The notes under the pieces were generated by a model, which saw nothing but the letters and a program-made list of their open reading frames with translations, was not told the DNA's origin and did not search any database. The position numbers and the translations under genes are program-made. From Entamoeba histolytica HM-1:IMSS (taxonomy: Eukaryota; Evosea; Mastigamoebida; Endamoebidae), in contig NW_001914877.1 in NCBI RefSeq assembly GCF_000208925.1, forward strand, positions 1 through 64,000: 64,000 bases of DNA, in the 5' to 3' direction. Below, piece after piece: positions 13,311 through 24,493 of this stretch; position 1 is the first letter of the stretch, and each line of letters opens with the position of its first letter.

Positions 13311-15941
13311 ATGACTACAATTCATATTATGGATGAAGAAATAATTCAAAAACTAAGTTCAGGATGTGTTGTTATTGATTGTGAAAGTGTTATTAAAGAA
13401 TTAATTGAAAATTCAATAGATTCAGGAGCTACAATAATTAATGTAAAATTAAATAATTATGGACTTGATAGTCTTATTGTAGAAGACAATGGGAGTGGAA
13501 TTAATGAAGAAAACATGGAATTATTAGGAAAAAGACATTGTACATCAAAAATTAATAATATAGAAGAACTTACCAAAGTTAGTACATATGGATTTAGAGG
13601 AGAAGCATTATATTGTATATCAAATATGGGAGAAGTTGAAATAATTAGTAGTGATGGAAAAGAAGTTGGAAATTCAATTCAATTAACAACAAGAATTAAA
13701 AAGAGAGTTACAAGAAAACAAGGAACAACAATTATAGTTAAAAAGTTGTTTATGAATAATAAAATAAGAAGAGAAGAATTTATGAGAAACAAAAATAAAG
13801 AATTAACTAAAATAATTACTTTAATTCAAAACTATGCATTAATGTTAACTGATATTAAAATGATTCTTACTCATCAATTTAAAAAAACAAATATTATTTT
13901 ACTTCAAAGTAATGGTAAATCATTAAAAGAAAATTTATATAATTTTTTTAAAGGAGATGCAAAAGATGTTACTATTCCTATTGAATTTGAAGAACAAGGA
14001 ATTAAAATTTCTGGAATTGTATCTAACTTTACAGACAAAGGAAGAACTAATAGTGATAGAATCTTTTTATTTGTAAATAAAAGACCAATTGAACATAAAA
14101 AATTACAACAAATCATTACACAACAATGGAGGTCATTAGGTGTTTCATTTAAAAGAAAATATCCTACAGTAATTTTAAATATTTCAGTTGCTGAATATGA
14201 TCCTAATGTATCTCCTGATAAAAGAAAAGTATTTTTTCTTGATGAAGACAATGTTATTACATTGATGGAAAAATGTATTAGTTCAGTTTGGTCAACTGAA
14301 TTGTTAGAACAAAGTATCCCAACTATTAATAATGAAGCTTCTCAGTGTGCTTCAAGTGTTATTGAAAATACTTCCCCAACTAAAACATTTAATCTTTCTT
14401 TCTTGCCTCAATCAACCCAAAATTTAATAAAAGAACGAAGACAAAAAACAACAACACACGACATTCTTGGAACAGACATTAACAATGAAATTATTGAAGA
14501 AAAAGAAAAACCTCTAGTAACTATTCACAAACTTAAAAATGAAAACGAAAGTTTAGAAGAAGAAACTCCAACTTCTTCTATTATCAACACAAATGTTTTA
14601 CAACAAACAAAAACTATACAAAATGATATAAATGAAAACCAGAATGAAGTCTCTGACATTGAAAAGAAAGAAGATGAGTGGGATGATATTTTGAAAGATG
14701 AAAGTTCATTAGAAAGCTCACTACAAAAAATCAGAAACTTCTCATCTAAGTCAAAAGAAAGAAAAAGTGAAGAAGAAGTAGATGAAAGAAAAGCTATATT
14801 AAAGAATGAAGAAGATGATTATAAAAAGATTAAAGAAAAAGGAATGAGTGAAGAGGAATATGAAGCAGAGAAAAAAGAAATCAAAGAAATTGAAGAAAAG
14901 AAGAAAAACATTATTAGACAAAGAACAGAAGGAAGAATGAATAAAATTAATAATACTGTTGTAGTTTCAGAACAAGTTAATGAAGAGATGGAAGAAGAGA
15001 ATGATTTAAAAAAACAAATAAAAGATGATAAAGAAATAATCAGCACAAGAAATGGGAAAAGAAAATCAGATAAAAAAGAAATAAAAGAAAGGACAGAAAT
15101 GCATTATAAAGAATCTTCATCAATTTCAGAAGAATTTAATGAGAAAAATGAAGAAGAAAATGAAGAAAAAAATAAAGAAGAAAATATAAAGATTAATATA
15201 GCTAGTAACAAATTGGTTATTGAAGCGATTGAATTAAAAGCACTAGTAGAACATATGATTTTATGTCATAAAGATTATCCAATATGTCAACCAGAAAGAA
15301 CAGAAGAAGACATATTAAAAATCCCACGGAAAATGAAAAAGACAACTCTTGAAGAAATTGAAATTATTGGACAATTCAATAAAGGATTTATAATTGGGAA
15401 ATTAGGATATGACTTGTATATTATTGATCAACATGCAGCAGATGAGATTTATAATTATGAGACATTATTGAAGAAAGACAAATTAAGTGTTCAAACATTA
15501 ATTAGTCCATTACAAGTATCAATGAGTTCGGATGATGAAATATTTGTTCAAGAAAATATAGGACTTTTTCCACAATTTGGGTTTGAAGTAACATTTAGAG
15601 AAGATAAAGAAGCAACACAACGAGTATTTCTTACTAAAGTTTACCATAGAGGAAAGAATTTCTTTGGAGCAAATGAATTTAGTGAATTAGTTCAACAATT
15701 AAAAGGATGTAGAAATGACATGAAAGTCATTATTAAAAAGAAACATAAAATCTTTGCTACGGAAGCATGTAGAATGAGTATTATGATTGGAGATTCATTA
15801 GGAAGAGAAGAAATGAAAAAAATAATAAGTCGTCTTGTTGGATTAAATAAGCCATGGCACTGTCCACATGGAAGACAAACCATTCGACATTTATGGGACT
15901 TAAGAAGATCATATAATGAAATTGCAAAAGAAACAAAGTAA
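13311..15941 (+). CDS. PMS1: MutL-family mismatch repair protein, PMS1/PMS2 type
   Basis: Endonuclease subunit of the eukaryotic MutL-alpha mismatch-repair heterodimer. It has 876 residues. The N-terminal GHKL ATPase shows ELIENSIDSGA, EDNGSGI and YGFRGEAL. A long Glu/Lys-rich linker (about 360-640) follows. The C-terminal dimerisation and nuclease region carries GQFNKGFIIG, the metal-binding motif DQHAADEIYNYE (about residue 705), ACRMSIMIGD and CPHGRQT. The intact DQHA-x2-E-x4-E motif marks the PMS1/PMS2 branch, not MLH1. The open frame begins at a TTG at 13293, but the first ATG (13311, MTTIHIMDEE) matches the usual MutL start. It lies about 150 bp downstream of TOR on the same strand. Confidence 0.93.
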   Translation: MTTIHIMDEEIIQKLSSGCVVIDCESVIKELIENSIDSGATIINVKLNNYGLDSLIVEDNGSGINEENMELLGKRHCTSKINNIEELTKVSTYGFRGEALYCISNMGEVEIISSDGKEVGNSIQLTTRIKKRVTRKQGTTIIVKKLFMNNKIRREEFMRNKNKELTKIITLIQNYALMLTDIKMILTHQFKKTNIILLQSNGKSLKENLYNFFKGDAKDVTIPIEFEEQGIKISGIVSNFTDKGRTNSDRIFLFVNKRPIEHKKLQQIITQQWRSLGVSFKRKYPTVILNISVAEYDPNVSPDKRKVFFLDEDNVITLMEKCISSVWSTELLEQSIPTINNEASQCASSVIENTSPTKTFNLSFLPQSTQNLIKERRQKTTTHDILGTDINNEIIEEKEKPLVTIHKLKNENESLEEETPTSSIINTNVLQQTKTIQNDINENQNEVSDIEKKEDEWDDILKDESSLESSLQKIRNFSSKSKERKSEEEVDERKAILKNEEDDYKKIKEKGMSEEEYEAEKKEIKEIEEKKKNIIRQRTEGRMNKINNTVVVSEQVNEEMEEENDLKKQIKDDKEIISTRNGKRKSDKKEIKERTEMHYKESSSISEEFNEKNEEENEEKNKEENIKINIASNKLVIEAIELKALVEHMILCHKDYPICQPERTEEDILKIPRKMKKTTLEEIEIIGQFNKGFIIGKLGYDLYIIDQHAADEIYNYETLLKKDKLSVQTLISPLQVSMSSDDEIFVQENIGLFPQFGFEVTFREDKEATQRVFLTKVYHRGKNFFGANEFSELVQQLKGCRNDMKVIIKKKHKIFATEACRMSIMIGDSLGREEMKKIISRLVGLNKPWHCPHGRQTIRHLWDLRRSYNEIAKETK

Positions 15942-16006
15942 CAATTTTGTAGAATAATTTTTTAATGTTTTAAAGACAAAAAGAAAACTAAAAAAGAAAT
16001 AAGAAA

Positions 16007-16864
16007 ATGCCAGTTGTTCAGATCAACAACTTAACTAATAATGGTATTATTACAGTTAATGGAAGTTATTATGTTCAAGATAAAAGTATAGAAAAAGAAG
16101 GGAAAAAAGAAAGAAAAAAAGAAGAAGAATCAGAAGAAGAACTTGGAGATAAAGCATTAATGGAAATTTTGAAACAAACAGTTATTGGAAAAGAAGAATA
16201 TGAAGATAATATTGTAACAGAAGTAGATTCATTAAACAAAAGAATTGATGAATTTAATAATAATATTGCAGTTTATGATGATTTAATTAGAGAAGAAGAA
16301 TTAAGACGTACATGTGGAACTGGTATTGATGAAGGATGGATTAGTACATTACAAGAATGGATAGGAAGTAAAACATGTAAATTAATTTATGATTCAAATG
16401 AAGGGTTTACAGGAGATATATTATGGGCAATATTAAGAATAGTAAATTCAGTTGCATTTATTATTGAAACAACTGAAGGAGATGTATTTGGATCATATCA
16501 TAGTGTTATTCCAACAAAACAACATTATCCTGTAATAACAGATAATGCACATTTTTTATTTAGTTTTAGAAATAAAATAAATACAGGACATATTAAATTT
16601 AATGTTCTTTCTACAAATAATAAATTACTTGACATTTATAAAGGTTCTAAGTCATGGGTTTTTGGAATAGAAAAAGGATTTTGGATTCATTCTAAACAAA
16701 ATAAATCATATATTCCATCTACATGTGCAAATGGTGAACTTACACAAGGATATGAAGATCCAACAGGATTAGGTGGAATTATATTTACTGGAGGTGTTTA
16801 TCCAGCAAGATTTACAACAAAAAGAGTGATTGGACTTGATTTTTTAATAGAAGAAAAACAATAA
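16007..16864 (+). CDS. TLDc-like domain protein
   Basis: It has 285 residues. The first 100 are charged and helical (a KKERKKEEESEEE stretch, then a likely coiled coil). Residues from about 105 to the end resemble the TLDc fold seen in Oxr1/TBC1D24 proteins and expanded in Entamoeba: TLQEWIGSKTCKLIYDS, then a beta-rich core with FIIETTEGDVFGSYHS, FLFSFRNK and a C-terminal GLDFLIEE. In other eukaryotes TLDc proteins act in oxidative-stress resistance or V-ATPase regulation; that role here is only inference. The start ATG is clear and lies 65 bp after the PMS1 stop. No membrane segment or signal peptide is visible. Confidence 0.65.
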   Translation: MPVVQINNLTNNGIITVNGSYYVQDKSIEKEGKKERKKEEESEEELGDKALMEILKQTVIGKEEYEDNIVTEVDSLNKRIDEFNNNIAVYDDLIREEELRRTCGTGIDEGWISTLQEWIGSKTCKLIYDSNEGFTGDILWAILRIVNSVAFIIETTEGDVFGSYHSVIPTKQHYPVITDNAHFLFSFRNKINTGHIKFNVLSTNNKLLDIYKGSKSWVFGIEKGFWIHSKQNKSYIPSTCANGELTQGYEDPTGLGGIIFTGGVYPARFTTKRVIGLDFLIEEKQ

Positions 16865-17006
16865 ATTTTTAGAGTTCTTGTATTTTCAATTTATTTTAAT
16901 TTTAAACCTTTAATTAATTTTTAAATGTAATATTATTTTTAATATCAAACTATGATGAAATTATATTTGATTATTTATAAAAAGAAAAATTAATTAAATT
17001 TAATTG

Positions 17007-19133
17007 TTAAACATCTTGTGCAACTACTCCACCTCTAGTTTTTCTTGGTTTTCTATCAGGCTTTGTTGGTTGTTGTTGTAAAGCTAATAATGCAGCTGGA
17101 TTAATATCAGTTGATTTTTGACTAATTTTCTTTTGTTCATTTGTTTCTTTAAATGCTACTGATGCCGACCTATTCTTTCTATCAACTCCTTTTTTTACCA
17201 TCTTTTTATTTGCCATTACACTATTAATTTTATCTTGTTCTTCTTTACTTAATGGAATGATTGTTCCTTTAGCAAGTGGGAACATTCCATATCTACCATT
17301 AATTCCACCAACAGCCCATCCTTTTTTATGTTCCCAATATACTTCAACTATTTCATTACTTTTTAGTCTTAATAATTCTTCTTCTTCTGGCATAAAATCA
17401 CTAACCATTCTTACTTTTTTAATTGCCGTAAATTTAGTTTCTCCTGAAATTAATTCATAACAATGAATATATCCTCTATTAATTGCTGACTGTTGTGCAC
17501 TTAACTTTCTAATATCTATTTGTGTTTTATCACATCCATGTTCTATTAATTTTTTGACTGAAACTGCATCATTCATTACTACAGCAACATGTAATGGTGT
17601 TCTTCCACATCCATCTCTTGCATTTAATGTTTCTGGTGCTGCTGCAATAATATCATCAATAAGATGAACCATTCCATAAACACAACAATAATGAAGTGGT
17701 GTTAATTTATTTTTATCTCCAACAAATAATCCTGTTTTACAACTTCTTCCTATTTGTCTGACTAATGATAAATGTCCACCTAATACCGCATAATGAAATG
17801 GTGTTCTTCCACTTTTTGTTACTTCTGTCATACTAAGTCCAAATACTTCTAAATTTTCTACTATATTTTTATATCCACAAAGACATGCTATATGTAATGG
17901 TGTTTCTCCAATACTATTTGCCTTTTTAATGATTTCAGGTGCAATTCCTCTTATCCATTTTAATATTTCAATTTGATTATTTTGAACTGCATAATGAACT
18001 GCTGTATTTCCACTATTATCACAATCTCCAATTACTGATGGATCATCTTTAAATAATACTTCTGCCATTTTCTTTTGTCCATATCCACATGCTAATAAAA
18101 ATGGCGTTGTTCCTGACATTGATTTAACATATAAATCACTTCCCATATCTCTTAAATATTTAAATGATTCAATTGCTCCACATGCAACAGCTATCATTAA
18201 TGGTGTTAATCCATTTGAATTCTTTTTAACTAATAAACTTTTTCCTCCTGTAACAAAGAAAAAGTCTAAGATTTTTTTATCATTTGATTTAACACTATGA
18301 TGAAATGGAAAATTCCCATTTGTATCCATTTTACTTAATGCATTTGGAAATTTATTATATATTTTTTGTATTAATTCTATATCACATCCAACTGCAGCTG
18401 CATAATGAAGTGCTAATTGTCCATAATTATCTGGAATATTTCCTGTTGATACTTCTAATAATATTTCTACACTTTCTTTATGTTTATTTCTAATCCCAAG
18501 AAGAAGTGGACTTTGTCCCATACAATTCTCTACCATTGGTGATGCTCCTTTCTTTAATAACCATGCAACAGTTTTATCTGACCCATTCATTGCTGCAAAA
18601 TGAAGTGGTGTACTACAACTTGGATTGACTGTATTTTCTATCATATCATCAACATAACATAATTCATCAATAATATTTAATATTTCTTCATCATTACAAT
18701 ACCCTGCATAATGAAGTACTGTATATCCTGAATTATCAGTTGAACTTAAATTTTGGAATGGATTTGTTAATGACTTAATTATTACTTTTGCTACTTCTGC
18801 TTTTCCTGATCTTAATGCTACAAGAACTGCTGTTTGTCCATATTTATTAACTAATGATTTCGATGCATTATGTTTAATTAATTCTTTTGCTGCTTCTACA
18901 TTTCCTGTTTGTGCAGCAATCATAAGTGCAGTATTTCCAAAATCATCTTGATAATTAACATTAATTTGATAATCAACAATTAAACTTTCTATAAACTCTA
19001 CTTTATTATATAAGACTGAAACATGTAATGGTGTAACATCTTCATTACTTTCAACTTCTTTATTAGGTAAGAATTTCATTTGATATTGTGTAGGACATAA
19101 TCCAATTTCAAATGGTGAACCTAAGCTTTCCAT
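17007..19133 (-). CDS. Ankyrin-repeat protein with C-terminal SH3 domain
   Basis: It has 708 residues, and I count about 16 ankyrin repeats (residues about 30-570) from units such as GRTPLHVAVV, GETPLHIACLCGY and GNTAVHYAVQ. They are followed by an SH3-like domain at about 575-635 (RMVSDFMPEEEELLRLKSNE, EVYWEHKKGWAVGG, RYGMFPLAKG, with the usual ALYDY and GxFP positions modified). The tail is basic and Gln-rich. The architecture suggests a cytoplasmic scaffold that binds proline-rich partners, perhaps in cortical or endocytic signalling; that is inference. It is a single exon starting at ATG 19133 and is transcribed convergently to the TLDc-like gene with 142 bp between them. Confidence 0.85.
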   Translation of the reverse strand: MESLGSPFEIGLCPTQYQMKFLPNKEVESNEDVTPLHVSVLYNKVEFIESLIVDYQINVNYQDDFGNTALMIAAQTGNVEAAKELIKHNASKSLVNKYGQTAVLVALRSGKAEVAKVIIKSLTNPFQNLSSTDNSGYTVLHYAGYCNDEEILNIIDELCYVDDMIENTVNPSCSTPLHFAAMNGSDKTVAWLLKKGASPMVENCMGQSPLLLGIRNKHKESVEILLEVSTGNIPDNYGQLALHYAAAVGCDIELIQKIYNKFPNALSKMDTNGNFPFHHSVKSNDKKILDFFFVTGGKSLLVKKNSNGLTPLMIAVACGAIESFKYLRDMGSDLYVKSMSGTTPFLLACGYGQKKMAEVLFKDDPSVIGDCDNSGNTAVHYAVQNNQIEILKWIRGIAPEIIKKANSIGETPLHIACLCGYKNIVENLEVFGLSMTEVTKSGRTPFHYAVLGGHLSLVRQIGRSCKTGLFVGDKNKLTPLHYCCVYGMVHLIDDIIAAAPETLNARDGCGRTPLHVAVVMNDAVSVKKLIEHGCDKTQIDIRKLSAQQSAINRGYIHCYELISGETKFTAIKKVRMVSDFMPEEEELLRLKSNEIVEVYWEHKKGWAVGGINGRYGMFPLAKGTIIPLSKEEQDKINSVMANKKMVKKGVDRKNRSASVAFKETNEQKKISQKSTDINPAALLALQQQPTKPDRKPRKTRGGVVAQDV

Positions 19134-19305
19134 ATTAACTAGAACTTGTATTTCTTTCTTCCTTTTTTTGTTATTTTTTTTTAACTTTTTTTAACTTTTT
19201 ATTTCCTTATTTATGAAAAAAGAAAAAAAAACTTTATAATTTAATTTAAATGTTGTTTAATTTCTTATTTTTATATTATTAATTAATTCTTTTCTTTTTC
19301 TTATT

Positions 19306-19911
19306 TCAGTTTATTGAAACTATCGTTAATGATGGATATCTTCGTATTTCTTTAAAACAACTAGCATCAATAGGTCCTTCACTTAAAATAACTCCATTCT
19401 CACTTTCATAAAATTTTATTCCTTTTTTCATTGCTTTTTCAATATCAATATAAATTACTACATTACATGTACTTCTCATTCCACTTTGTTCTTCTTTTAG
19501 GTCTTTTGGAAGTCCTTGTGCCATATGAATATGAAGTCTTCCCATTTTTTGTAATCCATTTTTGATTATTGAATTAAGATGTTTCATATATGTTCCATGA
19601 ATTACAACTGGATATAATGTCGCATCTCTTATCTCTTTCATTGCTACTTCAACTTTCATTGAATGTCCTTGATTCGCTCTAATTCTCTTTTCTTCTCATT
19701 CCCCTTGAATTGAGTATCTTTTCTTTTGGTCTTTTGCCACAATATTTATTATTTCTTCTTCACTAACTCCTTTCATTTGTCTATTATTTAATAAATCTTT
19801 AATTAATACCCATCCATCATTTGTAATTGGAATTCTTTCTTTAATTGCTCCATGTCGAAGAATATACGATAGTCTTTTACTTATTTCTACATCACTTTGG
19901 TATTTGTTCAT
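19306..19911 (-). pseudogene. TPT1: tRNA 2'-phosphotransferase (Tpt1/KptA) interrupted by in-frame TGA
   Basis: Tpt1 removes the 2'-phosphate left at the splice junction after tRNA ligation, using NAD+. From ATG 19911 the frame encodes 71 residues with the Tpt1 N-terminal lobe (KRLSYILRHGA, DGWVLIKDLL, DQKKRYSI). It then meets TGA at 19696-19698 and continues in the same frame to 19306 with the catalytic half: RIRANQGHS, VVIHGTYMKHLNSI, GRLHIHMAQGLP and YESENGVILSEG. All family motifs on both sides are intact and collinear, with no indel and no GTTTGT intron covering the stop. Either a single-base nonsense change (for example GGA or CGA to TGA), a sequence error or readthrough could explain it. 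The open frame upstream of 19911 reaches only a TTG at 19938, so I chose the ATG. Confidence 0.8.
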
Positions 19912-20141
19912 TACTAATAGAAATAATTTAAAGTTCAAAATGAAGTTTAATGACTCATAAATTCTTAAAAGAAAACTATGAATTAGATAATTAAGATGGT
20001 TTGTCCATTTTATTTCAATTTAATAGAAAAATATCTCATCATTAGGGAAAAAAGAATCATAACAAACAAAAAAGACGCCAAGGTCAAAAGATAGAAAATA
20101 TCACTACGTCTATTGATATTGACACATATTTAAATTGTATT

Positions 20142-20457
20142 ATGATTGATCCAGAAATTCTTTCTATTACAACATCTCCTCATCCACAAGAAATTAAAAT
20201 TTCAATATTTAATTATTCAGATAATGACTTTAAAGTGTCATTCTCAAATAAAGACATTGGACTTGAATGTAACAATGAAATTGTACAAAATGATAAAACC
20301 ACTATAATACAAAAACAAGTTACTTGTCCATCTATTCCAAATGAACATATTATTTTACCAATTATAGTAACATTTGTTTCAGTTACTAATAAACAATTAG
20401 AGTTTCATAAAACATTTAAAATAGAAATAAAAGAAGGAGAAGAAATGAAAGAAATGA

Positions 20458-20493
<36 letters not shown>

Positions 20494-22661
20494 CAAACAG
20501 TACTATAGACAAAGAAAATAACCAAAATGAAAAGAATGTTAATATTTGTATTAAAAATGAAGAAATTAACGTCATTGGAAAAGAAACACCAACAAAAATA
20601 GAAGTTGATAATCAAGAAGATATTCCTATTAGAATTGAAATAGAAGAAGACAAAAATCAAATATTTACATTTAAAACAAAAAAAGAAGTTATTCAAGAAA
20701 AAACAAAAAGAATAATGAAGGAAAGTTTTATTTTATTCAAGAAATATAGTGAAGGACCATTTGATGTAACATTTAAAATTATTAAAGAAAGTACGGGAGA
20801 ATGTATTGGACGTAAGAAAGTTTGTTTTGAAAGTATAGTAATTTATCCAGAAGAAGAAATAAAAAAAGAAAATGGAGAAAATAAGAAAGAAAAAGGAAAG
20901 ATTGAAGACTTCCAAATAACTGTTATGAATTGTTCTAAGAATAAAAGAGAATATGAAGTAATGATTTTTATTGGGAATTATAGTGGAGAAAAGGTTTTGG
21001 TTAAATATAAAGAGAAAGAACATATTAAAGGAATAAATATTAAAGGAAGTTTTAAACAAGAAATGGGAAGTGGAGAAGAAAGTTATATGATATTTGGAGT
21101 AACAACAAATAAAAAAGAAAGAAACACTGAAATAGGATTTTTATTTGAACTTGAAACAAAGAAAATAATAGAAGAAAGAGAAGTTAAATGTCAAATTCAT
21201 AAAGAAGAAGATAAAAAAGAAGAAATAGAATTTCCTAAACTAAGTAATACAGAAAGAAAAGAAACACAGAAAGAAGAAAACAAAGAAAATAAGAAAACAG
21301 ACTCAACTCTTTTGATGAAAAAACAAAAGAAAAAACTTGAAAGTGAAAGTTATTTAAAAGAATGCAATTGGTATAATCTTAGAAAAGATTTAAATAAAGA
21401 AGAAGAAATAATATGGATAATTACAATGATAGAACATATTAAAGAATATGAAGGAATTGATATTAATATATTTAATATGATAATTAATGAAAATATGGAA
21501 TTTAGAATGAAACAAATAAAAAGAAATGAAAGAAAACTAGAAGAACGAATTGACCAAATGACATCTTTCTTTCTGAAACAAGAAACAGAATCAAAAATAA
21601 AAGAAGAAGAAGAGGTATTTGCAATAGGAACAACATTATTATGTGGATTAATTGGACAAATACCAAATATTCCATATTGGATATGGGATGAACATTTAGA
21701 AAAAAATGAAGAACCAATTAAATTAGATGAATTAACCATTGACCAAAAGTACCAAAAACTTGGAGAGTTATGTGTTCAATGTTGGAGAGGGACAGTAAAC
21801 TATAATGAAATTAAATTAAAACTAAAGGAATATACAGATTCAATAGAAGTTAATGAAATTATTGAAGGAATTAAAAAGAAAGCAAAAGAATATCAAGAAA
21901 AAGAAATAAAACGAAGAGAAGAAGCACAAATTATACTTGAAGAATTTAACAGAAAATACCCAATGACTACCATAAACACAGATAATAAACCAGTCACAAT
22001 AATAAAAAAGTTTGAACAACCAATTCAAACAGTTCAGAAACAAACTATTCCACTTGTTTTACAAAAATATGAAAGGCAAGAATTCCCACCATTTAAAGAG
22101 GGAGATAGAATACCATCTAGAAGTCAGGAATTAAAGAAAATTGTTGAAGAAACAAAAGACTTTATATTAAAAGAATGTCATGCAAAGGATATTAAACAAG
22201 TTAGATTTTATAACAGAAAATTAAATAAGCCAAGTCAACCACCATTTTACCAAAATCAATCTAATATATTAATTGTATTCAAAATAGATACTAGTGTATT
22301 TGGATTATATATTAATGATAAAACACAAATAAACAAATCAACATTTATATTAACAAAAGACAATTATAAAATAATGTCAATTCAAAACCAATATAATACA
22401 CAACCATTTGTATTTACAATGATTAAAGCTGAAAATAAACTACAATTTTTTGGAAAATCACATGAAAATGTAATGGAATTAAATAACATTTTCTTAATTA
22501 CAAAAAAAGACTATAAAATGATAATTTATGAAAAAACACTTAATCAAAGAATGACGTGTGGTCTTCATAACCCATCAGAATATATTAGTCTAAACAAAAA
22601 TCCTATTTCATCAACAAAAAAATTAGTTGATGAAATAATCTATTATGATTTAATAATTTAA
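20142..22661 (+). CDS. Large charged protein of unknown function, possible C-terminal TLDc-like fold
   Basis: It has 839 residues and I do not recognise a named family. The N-terminal ~85 residues look beta-rich (an Ig- or C2-like pattern). A Lys/Glu repeat tract follows (KEMKEIKEIKEIKEI, built on a 9-nt DNA repeat near 20445-20490), then a second beta-rich part and a highly charged linker. Residues about 405-610 are helical and include a more hydrophobic stretch, FAIGTTLLCGLIGQIPNIPYWIW. The last ~170 residues (VRFYNRKLNK..., ILIVFKIDTSVFGLYIND, STFILTKDNYK) recall the strand pattern of Entamoeba TLDc-like domains, but only weakly. It is divergent from the Tpt1 gene. A TATTTAAAT word lies only 7-15 bp before the ATG, which is close for a TATA box. 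Confidence 0.7.
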
Positions 22662-22738
22662 TAATTAAATTTTATTATTACTATATTAATTGTTTTATAA
22701 AAAGAAAAATTGAAATTAATTTTTGAAAAATAATCAAC

Positions 22739-24373
22739 TTAGTAATCTTGTCCTTGTTTTGGTTGTGGAGTTGGATTTAATTTAATTAAATCATCAATTC
22801 TTAAAATTGTAATAGCCGCTTCTGTAGCAAATTTAATACACTTCACTTTACTTACTGAAGGTTCAACTACTCCTGCTTCAAGATTATTTCGTATCTCTCC
22901 TTTTATTAAATCTAATCCATCATAACATGGTTTATCTATTTTTTGTGCTCCATAATGTCTCTTTCTCATTTGTGAAAGTAATTCACTTGCATCTTTAGCT
23001 GCATTTTGTGCAAGTACTTTTGGAATTACACAAAGTGCATCTGCAAATGCTTGAACAGCTAATTGTTCTCTTCCTTCTAATGTCGTAGCATATTCATTTA
23101 AATGAACTGATAATGCAACATCTGTAGCTCCTCCTCCAACTATTACTGTATTACTTTCAAGTACTCTTCTTAATACACATAATGCATCATGAAGTGATCT
23201 TGACATTTCATCTAACATTGTTGCATTTGCCCCTCGAAGAAGTACTGTAGCTGATCCTCCATCTGAACATCCTCTAAGAACAATAAGTTCATTATCTCCT
23301 ACTTTTTCTTGTTTAAATGTGTCACATTCTCCTAAATTACTCTTATCAAATTCTTCTATTCCTTCTAAATTAACTAATGTTGAAATTACTTTTGCTCCTG
23401 TAGCTTTTCCAATTCTATGTAAATCTCTACTTGATACTCTTTTTGCAACTGCAATTCCTTTCTCTACAAAATATTGTGTACATAATTCATCAAGTCCTCC
23501 TGATATAAAAACTACATTTGCTCCTGATTCTATAATCATTTGAACTCTTCTTATTACTATTTTCATTTCTTCTTCTTTAAATTTATCAATTTCTTCTGGA
23601 TTATTTGTCACTATTTGAATTCCTTGTCTCATCTTTTCTTTCATTAAATCAATTTCAAGAACAGCAACTTTACATCCTTTAATTTCTTTTGGCATCTCTT
23701 CACTTGCAATAACACAATTGACTGCACATCCATCAATAAGAACTGACTCTTTACTTGATTTCCCATATGCCTTTAATACTGTAACTCCACTTACTGGATA
23801 TTTAGCTTTCCCTTTTTCATTTCTTTTAACTTTCTTTATTGTATCTACTGCTAATTTACTAAAAAATTCTCCTTCTTCTCCTCCAATTACTTTTGATGAT
23901 ATACATGTTGCTGCAGCTTCTTCAAGAACTTTCCTATCAAGTTCATTTGTATGAACAACAATTTTTCTAATGAATTTAACTGCTTCTTGCATTGCAAGTC
24001 TAAACCCTTGAATTACTGTTGATGGATGAATTTTTTGTTTTATTAATTCATTCCCATATTTTAATAATTCTGCTGCAAGAATAACAACTGTAGTAGTTCC
24101 ATCTCCTACTTCTTTATCTTGTAAATCTGCAAGTTCTACTAATACTTTTGCTGCTGGATGTTCAACTTCTAATAATTTTAATATTGTTGCTCCATCATTT
24201 GTAATTGTAACATCTCCAATATCATCTACAAGCATTTTATCAAGTCCAACTGGTCCAAACGATGTTTTAACAACATTTGCAATTGCAACCGCTGCCATAA
24301 CATTTTGTGTTCTAACATCTGCTCCACTTTCCCTTTCCCCATTCAATGGAAGGTCTGTTCTTGCGTATGCCAT
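22739..24373 (-). CDS. CCT1: T-complex protein 1 subunit alpha (CCT1 chaperonin)
   Basis: ATP-driven folding subunit of the cytosolic eight-membered CCT/TRiC ring, acting on actin and tubulin among others. It is 544 residues, the normal length. Group II chaperonin signatures are present: QNVMAAVAIANVVKTSFGP, GLDKMLVDDIGDVTITNDGA, LEVEHPAAKVLVELADLQDK and GDGTTTVVILAAELL in the ATP-binding equatorial domain, and GGGATDVALSVHL towards the C-terminal half. The combination LLEVEHPAAKVLVELADLQD points to alpha, not another CCT subunit. Single exon, start ATG 24373, with a TATA-like and a GAAC-box word just upstream. Confidence 0.95.
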   Translation of the reverse strand: MAYARTDLPLNGERESGADVRTQNVMAAVAIANVVKTSFGPVGLDKMLVDDIGDVTITNDGATILKLLEVEHPAAKVLVELADLQDKEVGDGTTTVVILAAELLKYGNELIKQKIHPSTVIQGFRLAMQEAVKFIRKIVVHTNELDRKVLEEAAATCISSKVIGGEEGEFFSKLAVDTIKKVKRNEKGKAKYPVSGVTVLKAYGKSSKESVLIDGCAVNCVIASEEMPKEIKGCKVAVLEIDLMKEKMRQGIQIVTNNPEEIDKFKEEEMKIVIRRVQMIIESGANVVFISGGLDELCTQYFVEKGIAVAKRVSSRDLHRIGKATGAKVISTLVNLEGIEEFDKSNLGECDTFKQEKVGDNELIVLRGCSDGGSATVLLRGANATMLDEMSRSLHDALCVLRRVLESNTVIVGGGATDVALSVHLNEYATTLEGREQLAVQAFADALCVIPKVLAQNAAKDASELLSQMRKRHYGAQKIDKPCYDGLDLIKGEIRNNLEAGVVEPSVSKVKCIKFATEAAITILRIDDLIKLNPTPQPKQGQDY

Positions 24374-24381
24374 TCTTCTCT

Positions 24382-24399
24382 ATTTATACTTTCTAGTTC
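24382..24399 (-). promoter_or_regulatory. TATA-like and GAAC-box words upstream of CCT1
   Basis: Read on the minus strand, GAACT (24399-24395) is followed by TATAAAT (24388-24382), placing them 9-26 bases before the CCT1 ATG. Entamoeba core promoters are known to combine a GTATTTAAA-type TATA box, a GAACT element and a start element with very short 5' leaders. The words are seen; the function is inferred. Confidence 0.4.
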
Positions 24400-24493
24400 A
24401 ACTTTACTTTTTTCTCTACTAACTTTTTTATTATTTTTATAGTTTTTCCCTTCTTAATTCTGAAACACTTTTTCCCTAATCCTAAAATTTAAC

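Noticed and set aside
19696..19698. Selenocysteine at the Tpt1 TGA
   Set aside because: Tpt1 has no Cys or Sec at this linker position and no downstream SECIS-like hairpin is evident; TGA is used as a normal stop in neighbouring genes.
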